NCBI GenBank assembly: GCA_963730395.1
Contig: CAVSSK010000018.1
Coordinates: forward strand, 248,001-312,000
Length of the DNA stretch: 64,000 bases
Origin: Bog-473 sp963730395
GTDB lineage: Bacteria > Actinomycetota > Acidimicrobiia > Acidimicrobiales > RAAP-2
Direction of reading: 5' to 3'
A model generated the notes under the pieces. That model saw nothing but the letters and a program-made list of their open reading frames with translations, made no database searches and was not told where the DNA came from. Positions 42,409-50,580 of this stretch are shown piece by piece; position 1 is the first letter of the stretch, and every line of letters starts with the position of its first letter. The position numbers and the translations under genes are program-made.

Positions 42409-42792
42409 TTGGCAAGCGAAGGATTGCACGAACCGCTCGAGCTGCTCGACGAAGCCACCGTCGACCACCACCGGGCCATGACGTCTCTGTGCGAGGAGCT
42501 CGAGGCCATCGACTGGTACGACCAGCGAGTGAAGGCGACCTCGGACGAGAGCCTGGCGGCCGTGCTCGCCTACAACCGGGACGACGAGAAGGAGCACGCG
42601 GCGATGGCTCTCGAGTGGCTGCGCCGGCGTGACCCCGCGCTCGACTTCAACCTACGGAAGTTCCTGTTCACGTCGGCTCCGATCACCGAGCTCGGTGATC
42701 AGGCCGCGGACGGCGCCGAGGGCGGACCCGCCTCGGCGGCGGGAGGATCGGGGTCGCTCGGGATCGGCAGCCTGAAGGGAGCGGTGCGATGA
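42409..42792 (+). CDS. Encapsulated ferritin-like protein (EncFtn) with cargo-loading peptide
   Basis: A 127-residue four-helix-forming protein of the encapsulin-associated ferritin family, which oxidises ferrous iron inside a protein shell. The two antiparallel helices are LEPLxLLDEATVDHHRAMTSL (residues 9-30 region) and AAVLAYNRDDEKEHAAMAL; E32, E60 and H63 fit the metal-binding glutamates and ExxH of the family. The C-terminus ends with GSLGIGSLKG, the classical encapsulin targeting peptide, after a flexible Gly/Ala/Ser linker. I chose the TTG start at 42409 because AAAGGAG lies upstream at proper spacing. Its stop overlaps the shell gene start (ATGA). Confidence 0.9.
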   Translation: MASEGLHEPLELLDEATVDHHRAMTSLCEELEAIDWYDQRVKATSDESLAAVLAYNRDDEKEHAAMALEWLRRRDPALDFNLRKFLFTSAPITELGDQAADGAEGGPASAAGGSGSLGIGSLKGAVR

Positions 42793-43595
42793 ACCACCTG
42801 TACAGGGACCTGGCTCCCATCTCCGGCGACGGGTGGGAGATGATCGACCAGGAGGCCACGTCGCGCCTCCCCACCTACCTGGCCGCCCGCAAGCTGGTGG
42901 ACTTCGCCGGCCCCCATGGATGGTCCCACTCGGCGACCAATCTGGGCCGCATCTCCTCCGTCGCCGGACCGTCGGAGGGGGTGACCGCGGCCCAACGCAG
43001 CGTTCTCCCCCTCATGGAGCTGCGGACCCAATTCAACGTCTCGCGCGTCCAACTCGACGACGTGGAGCGGGGAGCGGCCGATCCCGACCTGCCCGAACTG
43101 GACGAGGCGGTGCGCCAGATCGCACTCGGCGAGAACGTGACCGTCTTCCACGGACACCAGGCGGCGGGGCTGCGGGGTGTCACCGAGAGCACCTCTCACG
43201 AGCCGATCGTGATCGACGGGGGTGTCGAGCGGTCTCCCGATGGCGTCGCCCGCGCCGTGGACGCCCTCCGCCAGGCGGGTATCGACGGTCCCTACGGGCT
43301 GGCGATCTGCCCCGACATCTACACGAGGATCGTGGAGACCACCGAGTACGGAGGGCATCTGCTCTTTGACCATCTGCGGGAGATCCTCGGCGGGCCGCTG
43401 GTGTGGGCGCCGGGTGTGGACGAAGGCGTCGTGCTCAGTCAGCGCGGCGGGGACTTCCAGTTCGACTGCGGCCAAGACCTCTCCATCGGCTACCTCGACC
43501 ATGACGCCGACGTGGTCCGGCTCTATATCGAGGAGAGCTTCAGCTTCCGGGTGCTCGAACCGGACGCGGCGGTCACACTGCGCTTCGAGGGCTGA
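42789..43595 (+). CDS. Encapsulin nanocompartment shell protein (family 1)
   Basis: A 268-residue HK97-fold shell protein. The N-terminal MNHLYRDLAPISGDGWEMID helix (cargo-docking site), YLAARKLVDFAGPHGWSH, the A-domain GPYGLAICPDIYTRIVETT and the closing LYIEESFSFRVLEPDAAV are typical of family 1 encapsulins. It is translationally coupled to the ferritin cargo, so the pair encodes an iron-storage compartment expected to be 24-30 nm. The genes are on the plus strand between minus-strand metabolic genes and may have been acquired or kept as a stress module. A strong hairpin follows the stop. Confidence 0.93.
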   Translation: MNHLYRDLAPISGDGWEMIDQEATSRLPTYLAARKLVDFAGPHGWSHSATNLGRISSVAGPSEGVTAAQRSVLPLMELRTQFNVSRVQLDDVERGAADPDLPELDEAVRQIALGENVTVFHGHQAAGLRGVTESTSHEPIVIDGGVERSPDGVARAVDALRQAGIDGPYGLAICPDIYTRIVETTEYGGHLLFDHLREILGGPLVWAPGVDEGVVLSQRGGDFQFDCGQDLSIGYLDHDADVVRLYIEESFSFRVLEPDAAVTLRFEG

Positions 43596-43603
43596 AGCAC
43601 GGC

Positions 43604-43621
43604 CGCCGGGACTGCCCGGCG
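43604..43621. terminator. Hairpin between encapsulin and msrA
   Basis: CGCCGGG-ACTG-CCCGGCG, a perfect 7-bp stem with a four-base loop, lies in the 34-base gap between convergent encapsulin and msrA stops. It is well placed to terminate in both directions; there is no T-tract. Confidence 0.55.
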
Positions 43622-43629
43622 CACGCGCC

Positions 43630-44151
43630 CTATCCGGCCATGGCCTCGTTCCGACGGGGCAGTACCCACCCCGGTCGGGGGAAGTGGCAGGTGTAGCCGT
43701 TCGGGTAGTGCTCGAGATAGTCCTGGTGCTCGGGCTCCGCCTCCCAGAACGGCCCGGCCGGCACAACTTCGGTGACGACCTTGCCGGGCCACAGCCCAGA
43801 TGCCTCGACGTCGGCGATGGTGTCCTCGGCCACCCGACGTTGCTCGTCGTTCAGGTAGAAGATCGCGGACCGGTAGCTCGTACCGACGTCGTTGCCCTGG
43901 CGGTTCATCGTCGTCGGGTCGTGAATCTGGAAGAAGAACTCCAACAGGTCACGGTACGAGGTCAGCGCCGGATCGAAGGTGATCTCGATCGCCTCGGCGT
44001 GGTTTCCGTGGTTCCGGTACGTCGCGTCGGGGACGTCACCGCCGGTGTAGCCCACCCTCGTCGTGATCACACCGGGGCGCTTGCGGATCAGGTCCTGCAT
44101 CCCCCAGAAGCACCCGCCGGCGAGGATCGCCTTGTCTGTCGTGGCACTCAT
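43630..44151 (-). CDS. msrA: Peptide methionine sulfoxide reductase MsrA
   Basis: A 173-residue MsrA that reduces the S-epimer of methionine sulfoxide. The active-site motif is AGGCFWG with catalytic C14. GYTGGDVPDATYRNHGNHAEAIEITFDP and PAGPFWEAEPEHQDYLEHYP are conserved substrate- and thioredoxin-related stretches. The ATG overlaps the stop of msrB (ATGA), so the two are cotranscribed and translationally coupled. Together they repair oxidised methionine, a sensible companion to iron oxidation in the encapsulin next door, although shared regulation is not shown. Confidence 0.95.
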   Translation of the reverse strand: MSATTDKAILAGGCFWGMQDLIRKRPGVITTRVGYTGGDVPDATYRNHGNHAEAIEITFDPALTSYRDLLEFFFQIHDPTTMNRQGNDVGTSYRSAIFYLNDEQRRVAEDTIADVEASGLWPGKVVTEVVPAGPFWEAEPEHQDYLEHYPNGYTCHFPRPGWVLPRRNEAMAG

Positions 44152-44621
44152 CGGGCCACCTCCTGCCCCTCGGTGCGGCCATCGAAGAGCTTCTTGTACT
44201 CACCGTACCCCTCGGCCTCGAGATCCTCGTAGGGAACGAAGCGCAGGGCGGCCGAGTTGATGCAATACCGCAGACCCCCCTCGGCGGGAGGTCCATCGTT
44301 GAAGACGTGGCCCAGATGGCTGTCGCCGTGGCTCGAGCGCACCTCGGTCCTGATCATCCCGTGGGTGCGATCCACGTTCTCGACGACGTTGCGGGGCTCC
44401 AGCGGGATGGTGAAACTCGGCCAGCCGCATCCGCTGTCGAACTTCTGGGTGGAGGCGAACAGGGGCTCCCCCGAGACCACGTCCACGTAGATCCCGGCCT
44501 CCTTGTGGTCCCAGAATTCGTTGTCGAACGCGGGTTCGGTCGCACTCTCCTGGGTGACCGCGAACTGGCGGGGGTTCAGCTGGGAGACCACTCCTGGGTC
44601 CTTCCGGTAATTCTCCGTCAC
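44148..44621 (-). CDS. msrB: Peptide methionine sulfoxide reductase MsrB
   Basis: A 157-residue MsrB that reduces the R-epimer of methionine sulfoxide. The catalytic cysteine is C120 in LRYCINSAALRF; C65 in FDSGCGWPSF is placed as a resolving cysteine. The zinc-binding pairs (CxxC) of many MsrB proteins are absent. I chose the GTG at 44621, which has AAAGGAG five bases upstream; a longer frame adds 45 residues that do not resemble the family. It precedes msrA with an ATGA overlap. Confidence 0.93.
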   Translation of the reverse strand: MTENYRKDPGVVSQLNPRQFAVTQESATEPAFDNEFWDHKEAGIYVDVVSGEPLFASTQKFDSGCGWPSFTIPLEPRNVVENVDRTHGMIRTEVRSSHGDSHLGHVFNDGPPAEGGLRYCINSAALRFVPYEDLEAEGYGEYKKLFDGRTEGQEVAR

Positions 44622-44780
44622 GACGACTCCTTTGCCACTCAACGGCTCAGCAAGGCCATTGTGTACAACGCCGAGAGGGCCCGGTTCATTTCTCGTACTG
44701 GCGTCCAGCGGGGTGGAGGACTTTGGAAGCCCTTCACTCGTCTTCAGGCCTGCCACCAGGGCTTTTGAGCTCGTGTACGA

Positions 44781-46274
44781 CTATGTCGCCGGCGCCCTCT
44801 CGGGCCCACGCTCATCCCGCTCTTCGGTCAGAGCCGCCCGGTTGAACTTCATGACGTCGTTCCTCGGGATCGCCTCCACCAGCTCCACCGTCTTCGGAAC
44901 CTTGTACGCAGCAAGCCGCGTCTTGGCGAACGCGACAATGTCGGCGGGAAGGGGCGGATCGGCCGGATCGACGGGTTGGACGATCGCATGGACCCGGCGG
45001 CCCCACTCGGGGTCTCTCAGGCCGACGACCACGACATCGGCGATGGCCGGGTGCTCGCTGAGCGCCGCCTCGACCTCTGCTGGAAAGACATTGGCCGCCC
45101 CGGTCACGATCATGTCGACGCGGCGGTCGGCCACGTAGAGATACCCCTCCTCGTCCAGAGAGCCCATGTCCCCCACCGTTACGAACCCATCGTCCGTCGA
45201 GAGCATCGGCTCCACGTTGTCGCCCATGTACGTCGCCTCGGGGCCAGACGCCCTGCGCATGTAGATCCCGCCGATCTCCCCTGCCGGGAGCTCGGCTCCC
45301 TCCTCGTCGAGGATCCGTATCTCGGTGCCCATGTAGCCGCGACCAACGGTTCCCGGGTGCTCGAGCCATTCGTCTCCCCGGCAGCACACGTATCCGTGCC
45401 TCTCCGAGGCGCCATAGGTCACGAAGAAGTGCTCGGGTCCGACCAGCTCGCACCACCGGCGCCCCAGCCAGACCGGCAGCAAGGCTGCCCCCTGCTGCAC
45501 CCAGTCGAGGGACGACAGGTCTCGCCGGTCGATATCCGGCACCTGGGCCAGACGCTGGAGCATCGGGGTCGCCCCGACGAATCCGGTCACCCGGTGCCGT
45601 TCGATCAGGTCGAGCACACGCTGGGCGTCGAACCGCTCCAGCAGCACGACTGCAACTCCCGACATGAGGTTCCTGGTCGCGGTGAAGCCGTTCGAGTGGT
45701 ACAGGGGCGCAGGGATCAGCACGAGCTGGGGCTGCGAGAGCGCACCGTAGGACTCGACCGCCGCTGCCGTCGACGCCCCCTCGACATACCGGCCGGGATT
45801 CTTCATCATGATGACCTTCGGGACACCGGTCGACCCCGAGCTGCAGATCCCCCATCCATGAGGGGGGGTCACCTCGGGAAGGGGGCTGGTAGGGGCCGAC
45901 ACCGCCTCCTCGAAGAGGTCGAGGTGCCCGGCATCGACGACCAGGCGGGGCCCGATGACCGCAAGCACCCGGTCTCGCTCCCACTCGGGGAGGTTCCACC
46001 GCATCGGCACGACGACGGCACCGACCTTCCATCCCGCGAAGGTCGCCACGAGGTGCTCTGGAGAGTTGGGGAGCGAGACCGCCACGTGATCGCCCACCGT
46101 GAGGCCCCGGGCCGACAGCACCCGGGCGAGCTGGGTCGACCGGTCGTCGAGCTCACCGAACGTGACGGTCCGCTCGCTGCCGTCCTGGGCCGCGAACACG
46201 AGAGCGACCCCCTCCGGGTCCGCCAGGGCGACCTGGTGGATCTTGGTCCCGAAGGGCACGCCGGCAGATGTCAT
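44781..46274 (-). CDS. AMP-forming acyl-CoA synthetase
   Basis: A 497-residue ANL-superfamily CoA ligase. The ATP motif is ICSSGSTGVPKVIMM, followed by APLYHSNGFTATRNL, VTYGASERHGY and TVGDMGSLDEEGYLYVADRRVDMIVTG. The C-terminal lysine region is altered: the usual RTASGK is IPRNDVMKFNRAAL, with a lysine still available one step later. GGAGG precedes the ATG at 46274. It is last in the six-gene operon with two acyl-CoA dehydrogenases, an aldehyde dehydrogenase, a VOC protein and a P450, and would activate the acid made by that aldehyde dehydrogenase. Confidence 0.9.
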   Translation of the reverse strand: MTSAGVPFGTKIHQVALADPEGVALVFAAQDGSERTVTFGELDDRSTQLARVLSARGLTVGDHVAVSLPNSPEHLVATFAGWKVGAVVVPMRWNLPEWERDRVLAVIGPRLVVDAGHLDLFEEAVSAPTSPLPEVTPPHGWGICSSGSTGVPKVIMMKNPGRYVEGASTAAAVESYGALSQPQLVLIPAPLYHSNGFTATRNLMSGVAVVLLERFDAQRVLDLIERHRVTGFVGATPMLQRLAQVPDIDRRDLSSLDWVQQGAALLPVWLGRRWCELVGPEHFFVTYGASERHGYVCCRGDEWLEHPGTVGRGYMGTEIRILDEEGAELPAGEIGGIYMRRASGPEATYMGDNVEPMLSTDDGFVTVGDMGSLDEEGYLYVADRRVDMIVTGAANVFPAEVEAALSEHPAIADVVVVGLRDPEWGRRVHAIVQPVDPADPPLPADIVAFAKTRLAAYKVPKTVELVEAIPRNDVMKFNRAALTEERDERGPERAPAT

Positions 46275-46308
46275 CGAGCCTCCGCCATCGACGTGGGAAG
46301 GCAGGTCA

Positions 46309-47478
46309 TCACGCTCGGGGCAGACCGAGGCCCCGCTGGGCGATGATGTTCCGCTGGATCTCGCTCGTGCCGCCGTACGTCGTTGTTCCCAGCGCAAACC
46401 GGTAGGAGTACTCCGCGATCCCGCGTGCAACGGCCGCGGGATCACCCTGTGCCCGGATGCCGTCCGGTCCGAGCATGTCCATGAAGTCAGCCGATTGCCT
46501 GGTCAGCGTCTCGGTGGCGAACAGCTTGGCCATCGATCCTTCGACTCCGGGAAGAGTTCCGGCGTTCTGCACCCAGGCGCAGCGGCGAGCCAGCAGGGTG
46601 CTGACTTCGATCTCGGCGGCAGCCCGGCCAAGGCGAGCCTGCACGTCGGTGTCCTCCGATCTCGGACGACCCGCATGGTCGTGCGAGGTCAGGGCCCATC
46701 GCTCCATGGCCCCGAGCAGTCGACGCGAATCACCACCCTGAGGCAGGGACCGCTCAAACGTGAGACCGACTGTCATGACCTCCCAGCCGCCGTCGACCTC
46801 CCCGATCCTCAGTGCGTCGTCCACCCGGACATCGGAGTAGAAGGTCAGATTCGTCCTCTCGCCGGAAACCGTGGACACGGGCTGGATCTCGACACCCGGC
46901 TGGCGCAGCGGTACCAGGAACGTCGTCAGGCCCTTGTGCTTGGCCACCTCGCCGTTCGTCCGCGTCAGGAGGAACACATAGTCAGCCTCTTGGGCGTTGG
47001 TCGTGAACATCTTCTGTCCGTTGACCACCCATTCGTCGCCATCGCGCACGGCGCGGGTTTGCGCGGCGGCGACGTCGGACCCCGCCTCGGGCTCGGTGAA
47101 GCCGAGCACGATGATGATCTCTCCGGCGAGGGCCCGGGGCACGATCAGGCGCTTCTGTTCGTCCGTGCCCATATGCCGAATGACGTTGGCCACCATGAGT
47201 GTGGTGCTGCCGCCGTACGTCGGCGCTCCTGCGGTCTGGAACTCCTCGGCCATCGCCAACACCTCGAGGGCATCGCGACCCTGACCGCCGTATTCGACGG
47301 GCCAGCCGGGAGCCAGCATCCCGTGCTCCACCCGCGCCTTGTGGAAATCCCGGTCGTGATGGACCCCGGTCGTGTGCATCCGCTCGCGCACGTCGTCCGT
47401 GAAGTGCTCGTCCAAGAACCGTCTGGCCTCTTCTCGTAACGCGTCGCTGCCCTCACCCAGACGGAAATCCATCGTCAT
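46309..47478 (-). CDS. Acyl-CoA dehydrogenase
   Basis: A 389-residue acyl-CoA dehydrogenase. LGFTEPEAGSDVAAA and WVVNGQKMFTTNAQEADYVFLL form the FAD/substrate region, and TTTYGGTSEIQRNIIAQRGLGLPRA is a classic C-terminus. The ATG at 47478 overlaps the stop of the upstream acyl-CoA dehydrogenase (ATGA), making a coupled pair of a full-length and a shorter chain, as elsewhere in this window. The pair lies between the aldehyde dehydrogenase and the CoA ligase. Confidence 0.9.
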   Translation of the reverse strand: MTMDFRLGEGSDALREEARRFLDEHFTDDVRERMHTTGVHHDRDFHKARVEHGMLAPGWPVEYGGQGRDALEVLAMAEEFQTAGAPTYGGSTTLMVANVIRHMGTDEQKRLIVPRALAGEIIIVLGFTEPEAGSDVAAAQTRAVRDGDEWVVNGQKMFTTNAQEADYVFLLTRTNGEVAKHKGLTTFLVPLRQPGVEIQPVSTVSGERTNLTFYSDVRVDDALRIGEVDGGWEVMTVGLTFERSLPQGGDSRRLLGAMERWALTSHDHAGRPRSEDTDVQARLGRAAAEIEVSTLLARRCAWVQNAGTLPGVEGSMAKLFATETLTRQSADFMDMLGPDGIRAQGDPAAVARGIAEYSYRFALGTTTYGGTSEIQRNIIAQRGLGLPRA

Positions 47479-48503
47479 GCGCCGCTTCCCGCGGCGGAGA
47501 GTCGCTCGATCGCTCCCAGCGCAAACATGTGCGACGGCTCCGCGAACACCGCAGGCCAAGCTCTGGCTCGCCGGAAGAACAGCTGGATGTCGAACTCGAG
47601 CATGAAGCCGTACCCGCCGTGGTAGTGCAGACTGCGATAGCTCGCCTCGCGGGCAGCCTCCGCGCAGAATCCACAAGAAAGGCACGCCAACTCCGTGGCG
47701 CGTGCGACATCCTCGTTGGCGGCCCACGCCGCTTCACGGGCGATGAGCTTGCTCCCCTCCATCGCCGTTGCCGCATCGGCCAATCCGTGGGAAACGGCCT
47801 GGAATGATCCGATCGGGACTCCGAAGGCCCGCCGCTCCTTGGCGTAGGCCACCCCGAGCTCGATTGAGCGGGACCCGACGCCGACGAGCGCGTTCGCCAT
47901 GAGCACCAGCCAATCGTCGCGTGCGCTCCCGAACAGTTGCTCCGCCGGCTCGCCGGACACCAACTCCATCGCCGCCGAGTCGACGTGGATGTCAGCGAGC
48001 GGCATCGACCCGGTGTTGGGGACCGGGCGCGCCCGGTCCACGATGGCCATGCACTTCAGGTGGCCCTGGTCGAAGAAGATCACCTCGTCAGCCACCGACC
48101 CACCCGGAACGAGCGCGAGCACGCCCCCCTTGGGCGGGTGCAACGCGATGGTGATGAGATGACCATCGCCAAGGGCGCGGCCCAGAGCTTCCGCCGCGCC
48201 GCGACCTCCGGCCCGCGCCAGCACACGCGCCGCGACCTGTGCCTCAATCAGGGGAGCGGGTCCGAGGTGCCTGCCGTGTTGCTCTGCGACAAGAGCCATG
48301 TCGAGCAGGGAGGCGCCCCAGCCCCCTGATTGCTCGTCGATCGCCATCTCCAGAGCGCCCATGGCCCGTAACGACGCCCACAGGTCGGCATCGTGACCGG
48401 AGGGCTCGGCGGCCCGTACCCGATCCACTGGGCATTCCTTGGCGTAGAACGCCGTGAACGCATCGATGAGTTGTTGCTGCTCTCCCGAGGGGTTCAGGTC
48501 CAT
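47475..48503 (-). CDS. Short acyl-CoA dehydrogenase-like subunit
   Basis: A 342-residue, shortened acyl-CoA dehydrogenase relative. The N-terminal helices (LIDAFTAFYAKECPVDRVR) and the C-terminal RRAFGVPIGSFQAVSHGLAD and HYHGGYGFMLEFDIQLFFRRARAW are kept, while the central beta domain is reduced. It probably pairs with the coupled downstream chain to form a heteromeric enzyme acting on bulky substrates; this is inferred from the ChsE-type systems. No strong ribosome site is visible upstream of the ATG at 48503. Confidence 0.85.
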   Translation of the reverse strand: MDLNPSGEQQQLIDAFTAFYAKECPVDRVRAAEPSGHDADLWASLRAMGALEMAIDEQSGGWGASLLDMALVAEQHGRHLGPAPLIEAQVAARVLARAGGRGAAEALGRALGDGHLITIALHPPKGGVLALVPGGSVADEVIFFDQGHLKCMAIVDRARPVPNTGSMPLADIHVDSAAMELVSGEPAEQLFGSARDDWLVLMANALVGVGSRSIELGVAYAKERRAFGVPIGSFQAVSHGLADAATAMEGSKLIAREAAWAANEDVARATELACLSCGFCAEAAREASYRSLHYHGGYGFMLEFDIQLFFRRARAWPAVFAEPSHMFALGAIERLSAAGSGA

Positions 48504-48524
48504 CGCACGAGTTCTGGCCGCCGC

Positions 48525-50009
48525 TCAGCGGTAGCCGGCGGGCTCGCCCTCGAGGATCACGGTCTTCGTCTCGAGAAAAGGAAGGAGTCCTTCCGTGCCA
48601 CCCTCGCGGCCGATACCAGACTGCTTGAACCCTCCGAAGGCGACGCCGAAGTCGGTGCGGAATGCGTTGTGACCGACGGTGCCGGAGCGCAGACGGCGGG
48701 CAACGTCTCGGGCCCGGTCCACGTCGTGGGTGAACACGGAGGCGTTGAGCCCGTAGATGGTGTCGTTGGCGGTGGCCACAATCTGATCCTCGTCTCCGAC
48801 CGGGATCACGCTCAACACCGGGCCGAAGATCTCCTCCTGCGCGATGGTCGACGAGTTCTCCACATTGGCGAACACCGTTGGTTCGACGTAGTAGCCGCGA
48901 TCGAGGTCCCTGGGCCGTCCGCCGCCGGTGACCAGAGTCGCTCCCTGCTCTATCCCCGTCGCGATGTAGCCCTCGACCCGGTCCCGCTGGCGGCTGGAGA
49001 CCAGCGGCCCCATCTGCGTCGCGGCGTCGAAGGGGTCACCGACCCGCACCTGGGAGAAGGCGCTCGCCAGCGCGTCGACCAGCTCGTCGTGGCGCCGGCG
49101 GCTGACGACGATCCGCGTCAGCGACGAGCACACCTGTCCCGCCAGCATGCATTCCGCCCTGGCCAGGGTCGCGGCGGCCTCGTCCAGATCCATGTCGTCC
49201 AGGATCAGGGCCGCAGACTTCCCACCCAATTCCAGGGTGCAGCGGGCAATCCGCTCCCCGCAGAGGGATGCGATCCGCCGACCGGCGGCGGTCGACCCGG
49301 TAAAGGTGATCTTGTCGACGCGGGCGTCCCTCACGAGGAGCTCGGAGACCTCCCGGTCGGCGGTGACGACGTTCAGCACTCCCGCCGGAAGGCCCAGGGC
49401 CTCGGCGATCTCGGCCACCACGTAGGCGTCGCCGGGTGCCTCCGGTGAGCACTTCAACACGACGGTGCACCCCGCCAAGAGGGCCGGAGCAACCTTGTAC
49501 GTGATGAGGCCGATCGGGGCGTTCCACGGGATGATGGCGCCGACGACTCCCACCGGCTCCCGTACGAGGAGGCCGAACTCGCCCTGCGACGGCCGCACCC
49601 TCTCCTCGAAGGGAAAGCTCCCGGCCAGGCCGGCGTAGTAGTCGAATGCGCTTGCGATCCCCGCTGCGCCGTGTTTGGCGATGAGGTGGAGGGCACCCGA
49701 CTCGCGAGGCCATATCTGCCCGATGTCCTCGGCCCTCTCTCGCAGGCCGGTGGCGAAGCCCGTGAGGAACTCGGCCCGTTCGGCGTGGCTCATGCGGGGC
49801 CAAGGGCCCTCGTCGAAGGCCCGGCGGGCCGCCGTCACGGCGCGGTCGATGTCGGCGGGCTGCGCCTCGGGGACACGGAAGTAGACAGCTTCCGTACCCG
49901 AGTCGATCACGTCGATGGTGGCGTCCGAAGAAGGGGTGACCCACGCGCCATCGATGAAGAATCGATCGGCGTGTCGCAGTGGTACCTCGGTCTCACGTGT
50001 CATGGTCAT
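48525..50009 (-). CDS. Aldehyde dehydrogenase (NAD(P)+)
   Basis: A 494-residue aldehyde dehydrogenase. Key elements are VGVVGAIIPWNAPIGL, the catalytic glutamate in LELGGKSAALILDD, the nucleophilic cysteine in LAGQVCSSLTRIV and EEIFGPVLSVIPVGDEDQ. GGGGGAATG precedes the start, with an alternative ATG two codons later. It lies between the VOC gene and the acyl-CoA dehydrogenase pair in a minus-strand operon, so it likely converts an aldehyde from P450 chemistry to the acid used by the CoA ligase. Confidence 0.92.
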   Translation of the reverse strand: MTMTRETEVPLRHADRFFIDGAWVTPSSDATIDVIDSGTEAVYFRVPEAQPADIDRAVTAARRAFDEGPWPRMSHAERAEFLTGFATGLRERAEDIGQIWPRESGALHLIAKHGAAGIASAFDYYAGLAGSFPFEERVRPSQGEFGLLVREPVGVVGAIIPWNAPIGLITYKVAPALLAGCTVVLKCSPEAPGDAYVVAEIAEALGLPAGVLNVVTADREVSELLVRDARVDKITFTGSTAAGRRIASLCGERIARCTLELGGKSAALILDDMDLDEAAATLARAECMLAGQVCSSLTRIVVSRRRHDELVDALASAFSQVRVGDPFDAATQMGPLVSSRQRDRVEGYIATGIEQGATLVTGGGRPRDLDRGYYVEPTVFANVENSSTIAQEEIFGPVLSVIPVGDEDQIVATANDTIYGLNASVFTHDVDRARDVARRLRSGTVGHNAFRTDFGVAFGGFKQSGIGREGGTEGLLPFLETKTVILEGEPAGYR

Positions 50010-50105
50010 CGGACATTCCCCCTATCAATGCATCGGCCAATTGGCGGGGCCGCGTTCCAACCAGGCCAGGGTCAGCGTAGCCACCCGCGTCACCTGGCAT
50101 TCGGG

Positions 50106-50549
50106 TCATGGCTTCGGCGGCAGGCTGTCGCGGTAGGTCACCGGCAGCAACTCGATCAACTGCCCGTCGGGGTCTCGCACGAACAAGGCGACTCCCACGT
50201 CGGAATCCACCACGATCTGCCCGCCGCATGCGGCGGCCCGCTCGGCCGTGGCCCGCACGTCGTCGACCGAGATCGACAAGTGGGTCAGCCCCGGCTCGTT
50301 CATCGTGCGCGCGGTGTACGGCGCCGTCGCTCCGGGCGCGGAGTAATGCATGAGCTCCAGCACGAAGCCATCGAGGGTCAGATAGGAGGCCGTGACCCCG
50401 AGCGGCGGCGTGAGGCCGGTGAGCTTCCCGGTCGGCTGGTCGGGGGGAGAGATCTCGTACCAGGACTTGAATCCGAACACCTCCTGGTAGAACCGTTTCG
50501 ATCGCTCCAGGTCGGTCACGACCTGCCCCGTGTGGTTGTACGTGCCCAT
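50106..50549 (-). CDS. VOC superfamily (glyoxalase/dioxygenase-like) protein
   Basis: A 147-residue vicinal-oxygen-chelate protein of two beta-alpha-beta-beta-beta units. GQVVTDLERSKRFYQEVFGFK, LELMHYSAPG, LTHLSISVDDV and LFVRDPDGQLIELLPVTY are family landmarks; candidate metal ligands are an early histidine, the glutamate in LELM and the glutamate in IELL. AGGAGG lies six bases before the ATG at 50549. It sits between the P450 and the aldehyde dehydrogenase genes. Isomerase, epimerase, hydrolase or dioxygenase activity is possible; an epimerase would suit the nearby mutase pathway but this is speculative. Confidence 0.85.
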   Translation of the reverse strand: MGTYNHTGQVVTDLERSKRFYQEVFGFKSWYEISPPDQPTGKLTGLTPPLGVTASYLTLDGFVLELMHYSAPGATAPYTARTMNEPGLTHLSISVDDVRATAERAAACGGQIVVDSDVGVALFVRDPDGQLIELLPVTYRDSLPPKP

Positions 50550-50580
50550 CGCGTCCTCCTGTCGGTGCAACCCGTGTCGC

